The notes under the pieces: generated by a model
What the model was told of the DNA's origin: nothing
Seen by the model: only the letters and a program-made list of their open reading frames with translations
The model's database searches: none
Assembly: GCF_029633825.1 (NCBI RefSeq)
Contig: NZ_CP090640.1
Coordinates: 744,001-808,000, forward strand
Length of the DNA stretch: 64,000 nt
Source: Burkholderia contaminans
Lineage (GTDB): Bacteria; Pseudomonadota; Gammaproteobacteria; Burkholderiales; Burkholderiaceae
Direction of reading: 5' to 3'
Translations under genes and position numbers: made by a program
Shown: in pieces, positions 39,123 through 49,575 of the stretch
Numbering within the stretch: the stretch's first letter is position 1
Layout of the letters: every line of letters starts with the position of its first letter

Positions 39123-40940
39123 ATGAATCACTTCCCCAAACTGCTGTCTTCGCAGATCGGCTTCGACGTCGCGCAGACGTTGCTCGAGAACTTCGACCGC
39201 CACTACCGGATCTTCCGCGACGCGGCCGTCGAGGCGAAGACGCTGTACGAGCAAGGCGACTGGCACGGGCTGCAGCGGCTCGCGCGCGAGCGGATCACGT
39301 CGTACGACGATCGCGTGAAGGAATGCGTCGAGGTGCTGGAAGACGAATACGACGCGGAGAACATCGACGACGAAGTGTGGCAGCAGATCAAGCTGCACTA
39401 CATCGGGCTGCTCACGTCGCACCGCCAGCCCGAGTGCGCGGAAACCTTCTTCAATTCGGTGTGCTGCAAGATCCTGCACCGCTCGTACTTCAGCAACGAT
39501 TTCATCTTCGTGCGCCCGGCGATCTCGACCGAGTATCTGGAGAACGACGAGCCGGCCGCGAAGCCGACCTACCGCGCGTACTATCCGGGCACCGACGGGC
39601 TCGCGGCCGCGCTCGAGCGGATCGTCACGAACTTCCAGCTCGAGCCGGCGTTCGACGATCTCCCGCGCGACATCGCGTGTGTGATGGAGGCGATCCACGA
39701 CGAATTCGGCCACTTCGACGAAGCGCCGAATTTCCAGATCCACGTGCTGTCGTCGCTGTTCTTCCGCAACAAGAGCGCGTACATCGTCGGCCGCATCATC
39801 AACGCCGACCGCGTGCTGCCGTTCGCGGTGCCGATCCGCCACGTGCGCCCGGGCGTGCTCTCGCTCGACACCGTGCTGCTGCGCCGCGACCAGCTGATGA
39901 TCATCTTCGGCTTCTCGCACTCGTATTTCCTCGTCGACATGGGCGTGCCGTCCGCGTACGTCGACTTCCTTTGCACGATCATGCCCGGCAAGCCGAAGGC
40001 GGAGATCTACACGTCGGTCGGCCTGCAGAAGCAGGGCAAGAACCTGTTCTATCGCGACCTGCTGCACCATCTGTCGCATTCGAGCGACCGCTTCATCATC
40101 GCGCCCGGGATCAAGGGCCTCGTGATGCTCGTGTTCACGCTGCCGTCGTTCCCGTACGTGTTCAAGATCATCAAGGATCATTTCCCGCCGCCGAAGGAAA
40201 CCACGCGCGCGCAGATCATGGAGAAGTACCAGCTCGTGAAGCGCCACGGCCGCCTCGGGCGGATGGCCGACACGCTCGAGTATTCGAGCGTCGCGCTGCC
40301 GCTCGCGCGGCTCGACCACGCGCTCGTGCGCGAGCTGGAGAAGGAAGTGCCGTCGCTGCTCGAATACGAGGACGGCAATCTCGTCATCAAGCACCTGTAC
40401 ATCGAGCGCCGGATGACGCCGCTCAACCTGTACCTGCAGAACGGCTCCGACACCGACGTCGAGCACGGCGTGAAGGAGTACGGCAACGCGGTGAAGGAGC
40501 TGATGAAGGCGAACATCTTCCCGGGCGACATGCTGTACAAGAACTTCGGCGTCACGCGCCACGGCCGCGTGGTGTTCTACGACTACGACGAGATCGAGTA
40601 CCTGACCGACTGCAACGTGCGCCGCGTGCCGCCACCGCGCAACGAGGAAGACGAGCTCTCCGGCGAACCGTGGTATACCGTCGGCCCGCACGACATCTTT
40701 CCGGAGACCTACGGGCCGTTCCTGCTCGGCGACCCGCGCGTGCGCGACGTCTTCATGAAACATCACGCGGACTTTTTCGATCCCGCGCTGTGGCAGGCCA
40801 GCAAGGACAAGCTGATCCAGGGCGAATTGCCCGACTTCTATCCATACGACACCGCGCTGCGCTTTTGCGTGCGCTACCCCGCGCGTTTCGGCGCGACGGA
40901 GCGGGGCGATGCCGCAGGCGACGCGCAGCGCGCCGCCTGA
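39123..40940 (+). CDS. aceK: isocitrate dehydrogenase kinase/phosphatase
   Basis: Bifunctional enzyme that phosphorylates and inactivates, or dephosphorylates, isocitrate dehydrogenase, so that carbon is diverted to the glyoxylate shunt during growth on acetate. The 605-residue product matches the family along its length, for example [20 protein letters not shown], the [19 protein letters not shown] stretch that carries the ATP-binding lysine and [20 protein letters not shown]. It ends [19 protein letters not shown]. No aceA or aceB lies next to it here. The ATG at 39123 follows a weak ribosome binding site. Confidence 0.96.
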   Translation: MNHFPKLLSSQIGFDVAQTLLENFDRHYRIFRDAAVEAKTLYEQGDWHGLQRLARERITSYDDRVKECVEVLEDEYDAENIDDEVWQQIKLHYIGLLTSHRQPECAETFFNSVCCKILHRSYFSNDFIFVRPAISTEYLENDEPAAKPTYRAYYPGTDGLAAALERIVTNFQLEPAFDDLPRDIACVMEAIHDEFGHFDEAPNFQIHVLSSLFFRNKSAYIVGRIINADRVLPFAVPIRHVRPGVLSLDTVLLRRDQLMIIFGFSHSYFLVDMGVPSAYVDFLCTIMPGKPKAEIYTSVGLQKQGKNLFYRDLLHHLSHSSDRFIIAPGIKGLVMLVFTLPSFPYVFKIIKDHFPPPKETTRAQIMEKYQLVKRHGRLGRMADTLEYSSVALPLARLDHALVRELEKEVPSLLEYEDGNLVIKHLYIERRMTPLNLYLQNGSDTDVEHGVKEYGNAVKELMKANIFPGDMLYKNFGVTRHGRVVFYDYDEIEYLTDCNVRRVPPPRNEEDELSGEPWYTVGPHDIFPETYGPFLLGDPRVRDVFMKHHADFFDPALWQASKDKLIQGELPDFYPYDTALRFCVRYPARFGATERGDAAGDAQRAA

Positions 40941-40995
40941 CGCCCGCTTTACCGCACCGATTGCGACCCGATTTCCGCCAACGGAATCCACACCG

Positions 40996-41763
40996 ATGAA
41001 CCCCCAAGACAATCCGCTTTCACACCTGTTCGACAACAACGACGCCTGGGTCAAGCACAAGCTCGAGGACGACCCGCAATTCTTCGCGCGTCTCGCCCAC
41101 CAGCAGGCGCCGGAATATCTGTGGATCGGCTGCTCGGATTCGCGCGTGCCCGCGAACGAGATCATCGGCCTGCCGCCGGGCGAAGTGTTCGTCCACCGCA
41201 ATATCGCGAACGTGGTCGTGCACAGCGACCTGAACTGCCTGTCGGTGATCCAGTTCGCGGTCGATATCCTGCGCGTGAAGCACATCATGGTCGTCGGCCA
41301 CTACGGCTGCTCGGGCGTGAATGCCGCCCTGCTCAACCGCCGCGTCGGCCTCGCCGACAACTGGCTGCATCACGTGCAGGACGTGCGCGAACGCCACACG
41401 GCGCTGCTCGACGCATGGCCGGTGGGCGAAGCGCGCTATCGTCGCCTGATCGAGTTGAACGCGATCGAGCAGGTCGTCAACGTGTGCCGCACGACGATCG
41501 TCAACGACGCGTGGGCGCGCGGCCAGTCGCTTACCGTGCACGGGCTCGTGTATGGCGTGCACGACGGCCGGATGCGCAACCTCGGGATGGCCGTGTCGAG
41601 CTTCGACGCGCTCGACGAGACCTACAAGCGCTGCGTGGCCGCACTCGTCGCCGGCGGCGAGCATGCACCGGACAACGACATGATCGCGGCGGACGCCGCG
41701 CGGCTCGAAGGCGTCGCGCAGGCTGTCGCCGCCACGCTGAAGCCGTGCGACGACGCGAAGTAA
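40996..41763 (+). CDS. can: beta-class carbonic anhydrase
   Basis: Zinc enzyme interconverting CO2 and bicarbonate in the cytoplasm, 255 residues. Zinc ligands are C46 (GCSDSR, with D48-R50 as the catalytic dyad), H102 and C105 (VGHYGCSG). Full family length. It follows aceK by 55 bp in the same direction and may be co-transcribed with it. Confidence 0.95.
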   Translation: MNPQDNPLSHLFDNNDAWVKHKLEDDPQFFARLAHQQAPEYLWIGCSDSRVPANEIIGLPPGEVFVHRNIANVVVHSDLNCLSVIQFAVDILRVKHIMVVGHYGCSGVNAALLNRRVGLADNWLHHVQDVRERHTALLDAWPVGEARYRRLIELNAIEQVVNVCRTTIVNDAWARGQSLTVHGLVYGVHDGRMRNLGMAVSSFDALDETYKRCVAALVAGGEHAPDNDMIAADAARLEGVAQAVAATLKPCDDAK

Positions 41764-41874
41764 CGCAGCGGCCCGCGCGGCGGACACCGCGCAGGCGTAC
41801 CGCCGTGCCACCCATCGAACGGATCTGACACCGGCGCTGCCGCCACGGCGGCGCCAAGCAAAGGAGCGACGGGC

Positions 41875-42552
41875 ATGAAAACCGCATTGATCGTCGGTGC
41901 ATCGCGCGGCCTCGGCCGTGAATTCGTCCGCCAATACCGGCGCGACGGCTGGAACGTGATCGCCACCGCGCGCGACGACGCGTCGCTCGACGCGCTGCGC
42001 GCGCTCGGCGCGCACGCGCATGCGCTCGACATCACGCAGCCCGAGCAGATCGCGGCGCTCGGCTGGAAGCTCGACGGCGAGCGGCTCGATGCGGCCGTGC
42101 TGGTGTCGGGTGTGTACGGGCCGCGCACCGAGGGGGTCGAGACGGTCACCGCCGAGGATTTCGACGCGGTGATGCATACGAACGTGCGCGGGCCGATGCA
42201 GTTGCTGCCGATCGTGCTGCCGCTCGTCGAAGACGCGCGCGGCGTGCTGGCCGTCGTGTCGAGCCGGATGGGCAGCATCGCCGAGGCGACCGGCACGACC
42301 GGCTGGCTGTACCGCGCGAGCAAGGCCGCGCTGAACGACGCGCTGCGCATCGCGTCGCTGCAGACGCGCCACGCCGCGTGCATTTCGCTCCATCCCGGCT
42401 GGGTGCGCACCGACATGGGCGGCGCGCAGGCCGCGATCGACCCGGAAACCAGTGTGACCGGCATGCGCCGCGTGATCGCCGAATCCGGCGCGGACGTGTC
42501 GCAGGCAAACGGCCGCTTCTTCCAGTACGACGGCGTCGAGCTCAGCTGGTGA
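41875..42552 (+). CDS. SDR family oxidoreductase (C-factor-like)
   Basis: A 225-residue short-chain dehydrogenase. The cofactor motif is VGASRGLG (7-14) and the active site is Y146-x3-K150 in LYRASKAALND. It is shorter than most classical SDRs and resembles the CsgA/C-factor-type group. Substrate is unknown. AAAGGAG lies upstream of the ATG. It is separated from the YchJ-like gene by 39 bp. Confidence 0.85.
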   Translation: MKTALIVGASRGLGREFVRQYRRDGWNVIATARDDASLDALRALGAHAHALDITQPEQIAALGWKLDGERLDAAVLVSGVYGPRTEGVETVTAEDFDAVMHTNVRGPMQLLPIVLPLVEDARGVLAVVSSRMGSIAEATGTTGWLYRASKAALNDALRIASLQTRHAACISLHPGWVRTDMGGAQAAIDPETSVTGMRRVIAESGADVSQANGRFFQYDGVELSW

Positions 42553-42591
42553 GCCAGCATCACAACCTGGCGTCGTTAATTCCCGTTTCGC

Positions 42592-43029
42592 ATGATTTTG
42601 AACCGACCTGACGCGTGCCCGTGCGGCGGCGCGTCCCCCGCTCCCGCCGGCAAAGCGCCGGCGCCCCGCTATGCGGCCTGCTGCGGCCGCTTCATCGACG
42701 GCGGCCAAGCCGCGCCGACCGCGCTCGAGTTGATGCGCTCGCGGTACAGCGCGTACGTGCTCGGCGCGACCGACTACCTGCGCGCGACCTGGGCCGCGCG
42801 CACCTGCCCGGCCGATCTCGACACCGACCCCGACGCACCGGACGCGCCGCGCTGGCTCGGGCTCGCGGTCAAACGCCACGCGCCGCTCGACGAGCGGCAC
42901 GCGGAGGTCGAGTTCGTGGCGCGCTACAAGGTCGGCGGACGCGCTTACCGGCTCCACGAGACGAGCCGTTTCGAGCGCGACGAACAGGGATTCTGGCGCT
43001 ATGTCGACGGCGAAGTAAGTGAACGTTGA
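42592..43029 (+). CDS. YchJ-like SEC-C motif protein
   Basis: A 145-residue protein of the YchJ/UPF0225 family. The N-terminal cysteine motif CPCGG...YAACCGRF (residues 9-33) is a SEC-C-type metal-binding motif. It is followed by an NTF2-like domain with the family signature TALELMRSRYSAYVLG and HETSRFERDEQGFWRYVDG. The biochemical role is not established. Confidence 0.88.
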   Translation: MILNRPDACPCGGASPAPAGKAPAPRYAACCGRFIDGGQAAPTALELMRSRYSAYVLGATDYLRATWAARTCPADLDTDPDAPDAPRWLGLAVKRHAPLDERHAEVEFVARYKVGGRAYRLHETSRFERDEQGFWRYVDGEVSER

Positions 43030-43135
43030 CAAATAGTTGCTGTGTCAGACGCCGGGTAATTCCCGCATTGCACAACCCCATTTTGTCCGGCTACGATGAC
43101 CTCGAATTGGTCATGTTGCATGGCAGGGCTTACGA

Positions 43136-44410
43136 ATGGCGTTCAGCAAGGTATTGGTGGGATGGATGGCGGCCTGTGCGCTGTCGGCCGCTCAGGCCGG
43201 TACGCTGTCGAGCGCAGATTCAGGGACGGGTGCCGGCGCCAGCGGGTCGCTCGCCCACGCCGAACGCTTCGACTACAGCGATTCGAACCTGCCGCAGGTC
43301 GCCGCCGACCTGAACGAACAGATCCTGCGCATTCCGGCCGACGCATCGGGCACCGTCACGCTCGAAGCCACGCTCTTCAAGCCGAACGGCCCGGGCCCGT
43401 TCCCGCTCGTCGTCTTCAATCACGGCAAGAACACCGGCGATCTCCATCTGCAGCCGCGCAGCCGGCCGCTCGCGTTCGCGCGCGAATTCGTGCGCCGCGG
43501 CTATGCGGTGGTCGCGCCGAACCGCCAGGGCTTCGCGGGCTCGGACGGCACGTACCAGCAGGAAGGCTGCAACGTCGGCAAGAACGGCCTCGCGCAGGCG
43601 GCCGACGTCGACGCGACGGTGCGCTACATGTCCCACCAGTCGTACGTCGATGCGTCGCGCATCGTCGTCGCCGGCACGTCGCACGGCGGCCTCGTATCGG
43701 TCGCGTACGGCACCGAAGCCGCACCGGGCGTGCGCGGCATCATCAACTTCTCCGGCGGGCTGCGCCAGGATCTCTGCGACGGCTGGCAGAAGAACCTCGT
43801 CGACGCGTTCGACCAGTACGGCGCACACACGGCCGTGCGGTCGCTGTGGCTGTACGGCGACAACGATTCGGTGTGGACGCCCGGGCTCGTCGCGCAGATG
43901 CACGGCGCGTACGTTTCGCACGGCACGCAGGCCCAGTTCATCGATTTCGGCCGTTACAAGGACGACGCGCACCGCCTGATCGTCGATCGCGACGGCGTGC
44001 CCGTATGGTGGCCGGCGGTCAACGCGTTCCTCGCGCAGTTGAACCTGCCGACCTCGGTGCGCTACGCGGTCGCGAACCCGCACGAGCCGAAGGCCAGCGG
44101 CTATGCGTCGATCGACTCGGTCAACGCGGTGCCGTATGTCGACGAAGCCGGCCGCGAAGGCTATCGGCGCTTCCTGAACCAGCATCCGAGCCGCGCATTC
44201 GCGGTGTCGTCGGAAGGCGCGTGGTCGTGGGCCGAAGGCGGCGACGATCCGATGGCGCTCGCGCTCGACAACTGCGCGAAGCAGGGCGCAGGTTCGTGCA
44301 GGCTGTATGCGGTCAACGACCGGGTCGTGTGGAACAACGCGACGCAGACGGCCGACAGCGACGACAGCAACGCACGCGACACCGGCACGCCGGCGCTGGC
44401 TTCGCGTTGA
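43136..44410 (+). CDS. secreted alpha/beta hydrolase (dienelactone-hydrolase-like)
   Basis: A 424-residue exported hydrolase. The signal peptide is MAFSKVLVGWMAACALSAAQA, cleaved before GTLSS. The nucleophile elbow is G180-T-S182-H-G184 in VVAGTSHGGLVS. An acidic residue lies in GDNDSVWTPG and the catalytic histidine is probably in YKDDAHRLI. The last 120 residues are an extra domain with two cysteines (DNCAKQGAGSCRLY). Substrate is unknown; ester or lactone hydrolysis is inferred from the fold. An intrinsic terminator follows the stop. Confidence 0.82.
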   Translation: MAFSKVLVGWMAACALSAAQAGTLSSADSGTGAGASGSLAHAERFDYSDSNLPQVAADLNEQILRIPADASGTVTLEATLFKPNGPGPFPLVVFNHGKNTGDLHLQPRSRPLAFAREFVRRGYAVVAPNRQGFAGSDGTYQQEGCNVGKNGLAQAADVDATVRYMSHQSYVDASRIVVAGTSHGGLVSVAYGTEAAPGVRGIINFSGGLRQDLCDGWQKNLVDAFDQYGAHTAVRSLWLYGDNDSVWTPGLVAQMHGAYVSHGTQAQFIDFGRYKDDAHRLIVDRDGVPVWWPAVNAFLAQLNLPTSVRYAVANPHEPKASGYASIDSVNAVPYVDEAGREGYRRFLNQHPSRAFAVSSEGAWSWAEGGDDPMALALDNCAKQGAGSCRLYAVNDRVVWNNATQTADSDDSNARDTGTPALASR

Positions 44411-44875
44411 CGAACGGCGGCCGTCGCCGCCGTTTTTCGTTTCCCCCCTCCTTTCGTCGCCCATGCGGCACCCCACGCGTGCCAGCGTGAATGCGCCGTC
44501 TCGCAACCCTGCGCCCGAATGTCTCTTGTCACCGCTCACCGTCGAGCGTGTTCCGATCACGTGGGGCCACATCATGACGCGCCATCGATTCCCCTTCGCG
44601 CCCTGATTTCTTCACCCCGCCGCCGCCCGCGGCCCACGATTTTTTCGGTTGGGGGGGCTCACTCGAACGTCGTCATCTGCGGTCATTTCGGGACATCTGA
44701 ACCGTACCGTCCCGAGCCGCCCCGATCTGCGCCGAACTCCCGCCGGGCAAGGCTTTGCGGCGTTTGTAACCGGTAGTGCAACGGGTCGCGGAACACGCTA
44801 ATCTCAGCGCGTTTCGTGTCCCGCCGCGCGGCATCCCGACGATGCCGCGCAGCCGTTTTATCCCCCGGAGTCGCC
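44411..44875. other. intergenic region: terminator and bio operon promoter region
   Basis: Begins with the terminator of the hydrolase gene (44413-44438). The remainder is C-rich and has no credible gene. Near 44778-44803 a GTGCAA-17-TAATCT pair could be the bio operon promoter, followed by a leader of about 65 nt to the TTG start of bioA. A classic BirA operator would not be expected because BirA here lacks a DNA-binding domain, and none is seen. Confidence 0.45.
44413..44438 (+). terminator. intrinsic terminator after the secreted hydrolase gene
   Basis: ACGGCGGC and GCCGCCGT arms with a 4-nt loop, followed by TTTTT, start 3 bp after the stop codon. Confidence 0.85.
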
Positions 44876-46222
44876 TTGAGTACGCCAGCCACCGACGACT
44901 GGGTCGCGCGCAGCCTGCGCGCGGTCTGGCATCCCTGCACCCAGATGAAGCATCACGAGCGCCTGCCGCTCATCCCCGTCGCACGCGGCGCGGGCCTGTG
45001 GTTGTACGACCGTGACGGCCGCCGCTACTTCGATGCGATCAGCTCGTGGTGGGTCAACCTGTTCGGCCATGCGAACCCGGACATCAACGCGGCGCTGAAG
45101 GACCAGCTCGACACGCTCGAGCACGCGATGCTCGCCGGCTGCACGCACGAGCCCGCGATCGAGCTCGCGGAGCGGCTGCACGCGCTCACCGCGCGCACGC
45201 TCGGCCATGCGTTCTTCGCGTCGGACGGCGCGTCGGCGGTCGAGATCGCGCTGAAGATGAGCTTCCACGCGTGGCGCAACCGCGGCCGCGCGAACAAGCA
45301 GGAATTCGTCTGTGTAGCGAACAGCTATCACGGCGAGACGATCGGCGCGCTCGGCGTGACCGACGTCGCGCTGTTCAAGGACGCGTACGACCCGCTGATC
45401 CGCCATGCACACGTCGTCGCGTCACCCGACGCACGCGGCGCGCTGCCGGGCGAAACGGCCGCCGACGTCGCGGGCCGTGCGCTGGCCGACGTGCGGCGCC
45501 TGTTCGTCGAACGCGGCGACCGGATCGCCGCGCTGATCGTCGAGCCGCTCGTACAGTGCGCAGCCGGCATGGCGATGCACGATCCGTCATACGTGCGCGG
45601 CCTGCGCGCGCTGTGCGACGAATTCGGCGTGCACCTGATCGCCGACGAGATCGCGGTCGGCTGCGGCCGCACCGGCACCTTCTTCGCATGCGAGCAGGCC
45701 GGCGTCTGGCCCGATTTCCTGTGCCTGTCGAAGGGCATCAGCGGCGGCTACCTGCCGCTGTCGCTCGTGCTCACGCGCGACGACGTGTTCGCCGCGTTCT
45801 ACGACGACGACACGACGCGCGGCTTCCTGCACTCGCATTCGTACACCGGCAACCCGCTCGCGTGCCGCGCGGCGGTCGCGACGCTCGACCTGTTCGAGCG
45901 CGACGACGTGCTCGCGGCCAATGCCCGCAAGTCGGCGACGCTGCGCGCAGCGCTCGCGCCGCTCGACGCCCACCCGCAGGTACGCCACCTGCGCGAGCGC
46001 GGCACGCTGTTCGCGTTCGACGTCGCGCTCGACGGCGACGCGGCGCGCGGCTTCTCGCGACGCTTCTTCGAACGCGCGCTGGAACGCGAGCTGCTGCTGC
46101 GCCCGATCGGCACGACCGTGTATCTGATGCCACCGTACGTGATGAGCGACGACGACATCGCGTGGCTCGCGCAAAGCACGCGCGACACGCTCGATGCGAC
46201 GCTGGAGGGTCTCGTCCGATGA
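44876..46222 (+). CDS. bioA: adenosylmethionine-8-amino-7-oxononanoate aminotransferase
   Basis: PLP enzyme of biotin synthesis that converts KAPA to DAPA using S-adenosylmethionine as amino donor. The 448-residue protein has the class III aminotransferase pattern: [72 protein letters not shown] and the PLP lysine K286 in [15 protein letters not shown] chose the TTG at 44876 because GGAG lies five bases before it and [16 protein letters not shown] fits the family start; a GTG at 44816 has no ribosome binding site. The stop overlaps the bioF start (ATGA). Confidence 0.95.
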   Translation: MSTPATDDWVARSLRAVWHPCTQMKHHERLPLIPVARGAGLWLYDRDGRRYFDAISSWWVNLFGHANPDINAALKDQLDTLEHAMLAGCTHEPAIELAERLHALTARTLGHAFFASDGASAVEIALKMSFHAWRNRGRANKQEFVCVANSYHGETIGALGVTDVALFKDAYDPLIRHAHVVASPDARGALPGETAADVAGRALADVRRLFVERGDRIAALIVEPLVQCAAGMAMHDPSYVRGLRALCDEFGVHLIADEIAVGCGRTGTFFACEQAGVWPDFLCLSKGISGGYLPLSLVLTRDDVFAAFYDDDTTRGFLHSHSYTGNPLACRAAVATLDLFERDDVLAANARKSATLRAALAPLDAHPQVRHLRERGTLFAFDVALDGDAARGFSRRFFERALERELLLRPIGTTVYLMPPYVMSDDDIAWLAQSTRDTLDATLEGLVR

Positions 46223-47577
46223 GCCTGCTCGATACCCTGCAACGCGGCCTCGCCGAGCTCGACGCGCAAGGGCTGCGCCGCGTGCGCCGCACCGCCGACA
46301 CCGCGTGCGATGCGCGCATGACCGTCGACGGCCGTGAGATCGTCGGCTTCGCGAGCAACGACTATCTCGGCCTCGCCGCGCATCCGGCGCTCGTCGCCGC
46401 GTTCGCCGAAGGCGCGCAGCGCTACGGCTCCGGCAGCGGCGGCTCGCACCTGCTCGGCGGCCATTCGCGTGCGCATGCGACGCTCGAAGACGAACTCGCC
46501 GCCTTCTCGGGCGGCTTCTCCGACGCGCCGCGCGCGCTGTACTTCAGCACCGGCTACATGGCGAACCTCGCCGCGATGACAGCGCTGACGGCCAAGGGCG
46601 CGACGATCTTCTCCGACGCGCTGAACCACGCGTCGCTGATCGACGGCATGCGGCTGTCGCGCGCGAACGTGCAGGTCTATCCGCATGCCGACACGGCCGC
46701 GCTCGCCGCGTTGCTCGACGCATCGGATGCCGAAACGAAGCTGATCGTCAGCGACACGGTGTTCAGCATGGACGGTGACATCGCGCCGCTCGCCGAGCTC
46801 GTCGCGCTGGCCGAACGCCACGGCGCGTGGCTCGTCGTCGACGATGCGCACGGCTTCGGCGTGCTCGGCCCGCAGGGCCGCGGCGCGCTCGCGGCCGCCG
46901 CGCTGCGCTCGCCGCATCTCGTGTACGTCGGCACGCTCGGCAAGGCCGCCGGCGTCGCGGGCGCGTTCGTGATCGCGCACGAGACCGTGATCGAATGGAT
47001 GATCCAGCGCGCGCGCAGCTACATCTTCACGACGGCCGCGCCGCCGTCCGTCGCGCACGCGGTATCGGCCAGCCTGAAGGTGATCGCGGGCGACGAAGGC
47101 GACGCGCGACGCGCGCATCTCGCCGCGCTGATCGAGCGCACGCGCGCGCTGCTGCGCAACACGCGCTGGCAGCCGGTCGATTCGCACACGGCCGTGCAGC
47201 CGCTCGTGATCGGCAGCAACGACGCAACGCTCACGGCGATGCGCGCGCTCGACGCGCATGGCCTGTGGGTGCCCGCGATCCGGCCGCCGACGGTGCCCGT
47301 CGGCACGTCGCGGCTGCGCGTGTCGCTGTCGGCCGCGCATTCGTTCGACGATCTCGCGCGGCTGGAAGCCGCGCTGATCGAAGCCAGCGAGGCGCAGGCC
47401 GTGCAGGAGACGGAACAGCCCCCACGCTCACTTCGTTCGCTGCCCCCCGAGGGGGCTGCAGCCTCCCTTGGGGCGGCCCGGCGGGAGGCAGAACAGCCCC
47501 CACGCTCACTTCGTTCGCTGCCCCCCGAGGGGGCCGCAGCCTCCCTTGGGGCGGCCCGGCGGGAGACTGCGGCATGA
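46219..47577 (+). CDS. bioF: 8-amino-7-oxononanoate synthase with a repeat-derived C-terminal extension
   Basis: PLP enzyme that condenses pimeloyl-ACP/CoA with L-alanine to form KAPA. Catalytic features: [41 protein letters not shown] and the PLP lysine K242 in [11 protein letters not shown]. The enzyme proper ends near residue 397, the usual length. The last 54 residues are two near-identical 26-residue repeats ([20 protein letters not shown]...) encoded by two tandem 78-bp DNA repeats (47413-47568). These look like an intergenic repetitive element translated in frame. The stop overlaps the bioD ATG (ATGA), so the element is bounded by the coupling to bioD. Confidence 0.95.
   Translation: MSLLDTLQRGLAELDAQGLRRVRRTADTACDARMTVDGREIVGFASNDYLGLAAHPALVAAFAEGAQRYGSGSGGSHLLGGHSRAHATLEDELAAFSGGFSDAPRALYFSTGYMANLAAMTALTAKGATIFSDALNHASLIDGMRLSRANVQVYPHADTAALAALLDASDAETKLIVSDTVFSMDGDIAPLAELVALAERHGAWLVVDDAHGFGVLGPQGRGALAAAALRSPHLVYVGTLGKAAGVAGAFVIAHETVIEWMIQRARSYIFTTAAPPSVAHAVSASLKVIAGDEGDARRAHLAALIERTRALLRNTRWQPVDSHTAVQPLVIGSNDATLTAMRALDAHGLWVPAIRPPTVPVGTSRLRVSLSAAHSFDDLARLEAALIEASEAQAVQETEQPPRSLRSLPPEGAAASLGAARREAEQPPRSLRSLPPEGAAASLGAARRETAA
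47413..47568 (+). repeat. two tandem 78-bp REP-like elements inside bioF
   Basis: The unit starting GAACAGCCCCCACGCTCACT occurs at 47413-47490 and again at 47491-47568 with only a few differences (GGGCTG against GGGCCG in the middle, and the last few bases). Each unit contains runs able to pair, such as GCCCCCCGAGGGGG. Sequences of this type (TCACTTCGTTCGCTGCCCCC) are familiar to me as short dispersed repeats between genes in Burkholderiales; here they are translated. Confidence 0.9.
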
Positions 47578-48293
47578 CCGCCCCGCTCTCGCTGTTCGTT
47601 ACCGGCACCGACACCGAAATCGGCAAGACCTTCGTATCGGCCGCGATGCTGCACGCCTTCGCGCGGCATGGCCTGCGCGCAGCCGCGCTGAAACCCGTCG
47701 CGGCAGGCGCGTATGAACGCGACGGCGTGTGGTGCAACGAGGATGCCGACCAGCTCGACGCGGCCGCGAACGTCGTGCTGCCGCCCGAGCTGCGCACGCC
47801 GTTCCTGCTGAAGGCACCGGCCGCGCCGCATATCGTCGCCGCGCAGGAAGGCGTGACGCTCGACATCGACACGATCGTCGCCTGCCATCGCGAAGCGCTG
47901 ACGCGCGCGGAGATCGTCGTCGTCGAAGGCGCCGGCGGCTTCCGCGTGCCGATGAACGACACGCAGGACATGGCCGATCTGGCGGTCGCGCTCGGCGTGC
48001 CGGTCGTGCTCGTGGTCGGCGTGCGGCTCGGCTGCATCAACCACGCGCTGCTGACCGCCGACGCGATCGCCGCGCGCGGCCTCACGCTCGCCGGCTGGGT
48101 CGCGAACCACGTCGACCCGGCGATGTCGTTCCCCGACGAGAACATTGCAACGATGCGCGACTGGCTCGCGCGCGAGCACGGCGCGCCGCTGCTCGGCCGC
48201 ATTCCGCACATGAGCCCGGCCGATCCCGAATCCGCCGCGGCGATGCTCGACATCGCCGCGCTCGTCGAGACGCTGCGCGCCGCGCAGCATTGA
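47574..48293 (+). CDS. bioD: dethiobiotin synthetase
   Basis: ATP-dependent carboxylase closing the ureido ring of DAPA to give dethiobiotin. The 239-residue protein has the P-loop GTDTEIGKT (10-18), [22 protein letters not shown] and VANHVDP. Full length. It is translationally coupled to bioF. Confidence 0.96.
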   Translation: MTAPLSLFVTGTDTEIGKTFVSAAMLHAFARHGLRAAALKPVAAGAYERDGVWCNEDADQLDAAANVVLPPELRTPFLLKAPAAPHIVAAQEGVTLDIDTIVACHREALTRAEIVVVEGAGGFRVPMNDTQDMADLAVALGVPVVLVVGVRLGCINHALLTADAIAARGLTLAGWVANHVDPAMSFPDENIATMRDWLAREHGAPLLGRIPHMSPADPESAAAMLDIAALVETLRAAQH

Positions 48294-48347
48294 CCCAACC
48301 GAAACAGATCCCCGATCCCTCATCCCCGACCAGGACAGGAAAACGAT

Positions 48348-49370
48348 ATGACCCAAGCCCAGACTGCCACCACCGTGCAACCCGACGCGATTCCCGTGGC
48401 CGCTCCGGTCTCGCAGCGCTGGCGCGTCGCCGACGTCGTCGCGCTGTTCGAGCTGCCGTTCAACGACCTGATCTTCCGCGCGCAGCAGGTGCACCGCGAG
48501 CACTTCGACGCGAATGCGGTGCAGCTGTCGACGCTGCTGTCGATCAAGACGGGCGGCTGCGAGGAAGATTGCGGCTACTGCTCGCAGTCGTCGCACCACG
48601 ACACGGGCCTGAAGGCCGAGAAGCTGATGGACGTCGACGCGGTGCTCGACGCCGCGCGCGCGGCGAAGGCGAACGGCGCGAGCCGCTTCTGCATGGGCGC
48701 CGCGTGGCGCAACCCGAAGGAGCGCCACATGCCGGCGCTGACCGAGATGGTGCGCGGCGTGAAGGAACTCGGCCTCGAGACCTGCATGACGCTCGGCATG
48801 CTGGAAGACGAGCAGGCGCAGGAGCTCGCGAGCGCGGGCCTCGACTACTACAACCACAACCTCGACACGTCGCCGGAGTTCTACGGCCAGGTGATCTCGA
48901 CGCGCACCTACCAGGATCGCCTCGACACGCTCGACCGCGTGCGTGACGCGGGCATCAACGTATGCTGCGGCGGCATCATCGGGATGGGCGAATCGCGCCG
49001 CGAACGCGCGGGGCTGATCTCGCAGCTCGCGAACCTGAACCCGTATCCGGATTCGGTGCCGATCAACAATCTCGTCGCAATCGAAGGCACGCCGCTCGAA
49101 GGCACCGCGCCGCTCGACCCGTTCGAATTCGTGCGCACGATCGCGGTGGCGCGGATCACGATGCCGAAGGCCGTGGTGCGCCTGTCGGCCGGCCGCGAGC
49201 AGCTCGACGACGGCCTGCAGGCGATGTGCTTCCTCGCCGGCGCGAACTCGATGTTCTACGGCGACCAGCTGCTGACGACGAGCAACCCGCAGTCGCAGAA
49301 GGACCGCGCGCTGTTCGAACGCCTCGGCATCCGTTCGAGCGATGCGGACGCGATGACGGCGAACGCGTAA
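48348..49370 (+). CDS. bioB: biotin synthase
   Basis: Radical SAM enzyme inserting sulfur into dethiobiotin to give biotin. The 340-residue product has the 4Fe-4S motif C71-x3-C75-x2-C78 in [14 protein letters not shown], and later [13 protein letters not shown] and [20 protein letters not shown] lies upstream of the ATG at 48348. It is the last gene of the bioAFDB operon, 54 bp after bioD, and is followed by a terminator. Confidence 0.97.
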   Translation: MTQAQTATTVQPDAIPVAAPVSQRWRVADVVALFELPFNDLIFRAQQVHREHFDANAVQLSTLLSIKTGGCEEDCGYCSQSSHHDTGLKAEKLMDVDAVLDAARAAKANGASRFCMGAAWRNPKERHMPALTEMVRGVKELGLETCMTLGMLEDEQAQELASAGLDYYNHNLDTSPEFYGQVISTRTYQDRLDTLDRVRDAGINVCCGGIIGMGESRRERAGLISQLANLNPYPDSVPINNLVAIEGTPLEGTAPLDPFEFVRTIAVARITMPKAVVRLSAGREQLDDGLQAMCFLAGANSMFYGDQLLTTSNPQSQKDRALFERLGIRSSDADAMTANA

Positions 49371-49402
49371 GCGGCACGCACGGCGAGTTCGTTCGCCACA
49401 TG

Positions 49403-49431
49403 AAAAAGCCGGGATACGTCCCGGCTTTTTT
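49403..49431 (+). terminator. intrinsic terminator of the bio operon
   Basis: AAAAAGCCGGGA and TCCCGGCTTTTTT arms with a 4-nt loop, 33 bp after the bioB stop, with a T-tract. Confidence 0.92.
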
Positions 49432-49540
49432 CATCCGATCGTCTGCACCGGAAAGCCTCGCGCGCCGTCCCGCGTAGCAGGTGACTCGCCCGTCATGTGG
49501 CCCCCGCTTCCCGCCGGCGTATCTGTGTGTCGTATCGACG

Positions 49541-49566
49541 CGCACGGTAGCGGCCGCTACCGTGCG
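49541..49566. other. perfect 26-bp palindrome downstream of cutC
   Basis: CGCACGGTAGCGG followed directly by its exact reverse complement, with no spacer, 10 bp beyond the cutC stop. It has no T-tract on either strand. It could be an operator-like site, a transcript end processed by other means, or a cruciform. Confidence 0.7.
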
Positions 49567-49575
49567 CCGTGTGCG

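Noticed and set aside
44700..44875. BirA operator in front of bioA
   Set aside because: TTTGTAACC resembles half of the enterobacterial site, but there is no matching second arm and the BirA here has no DNA-binding domain.
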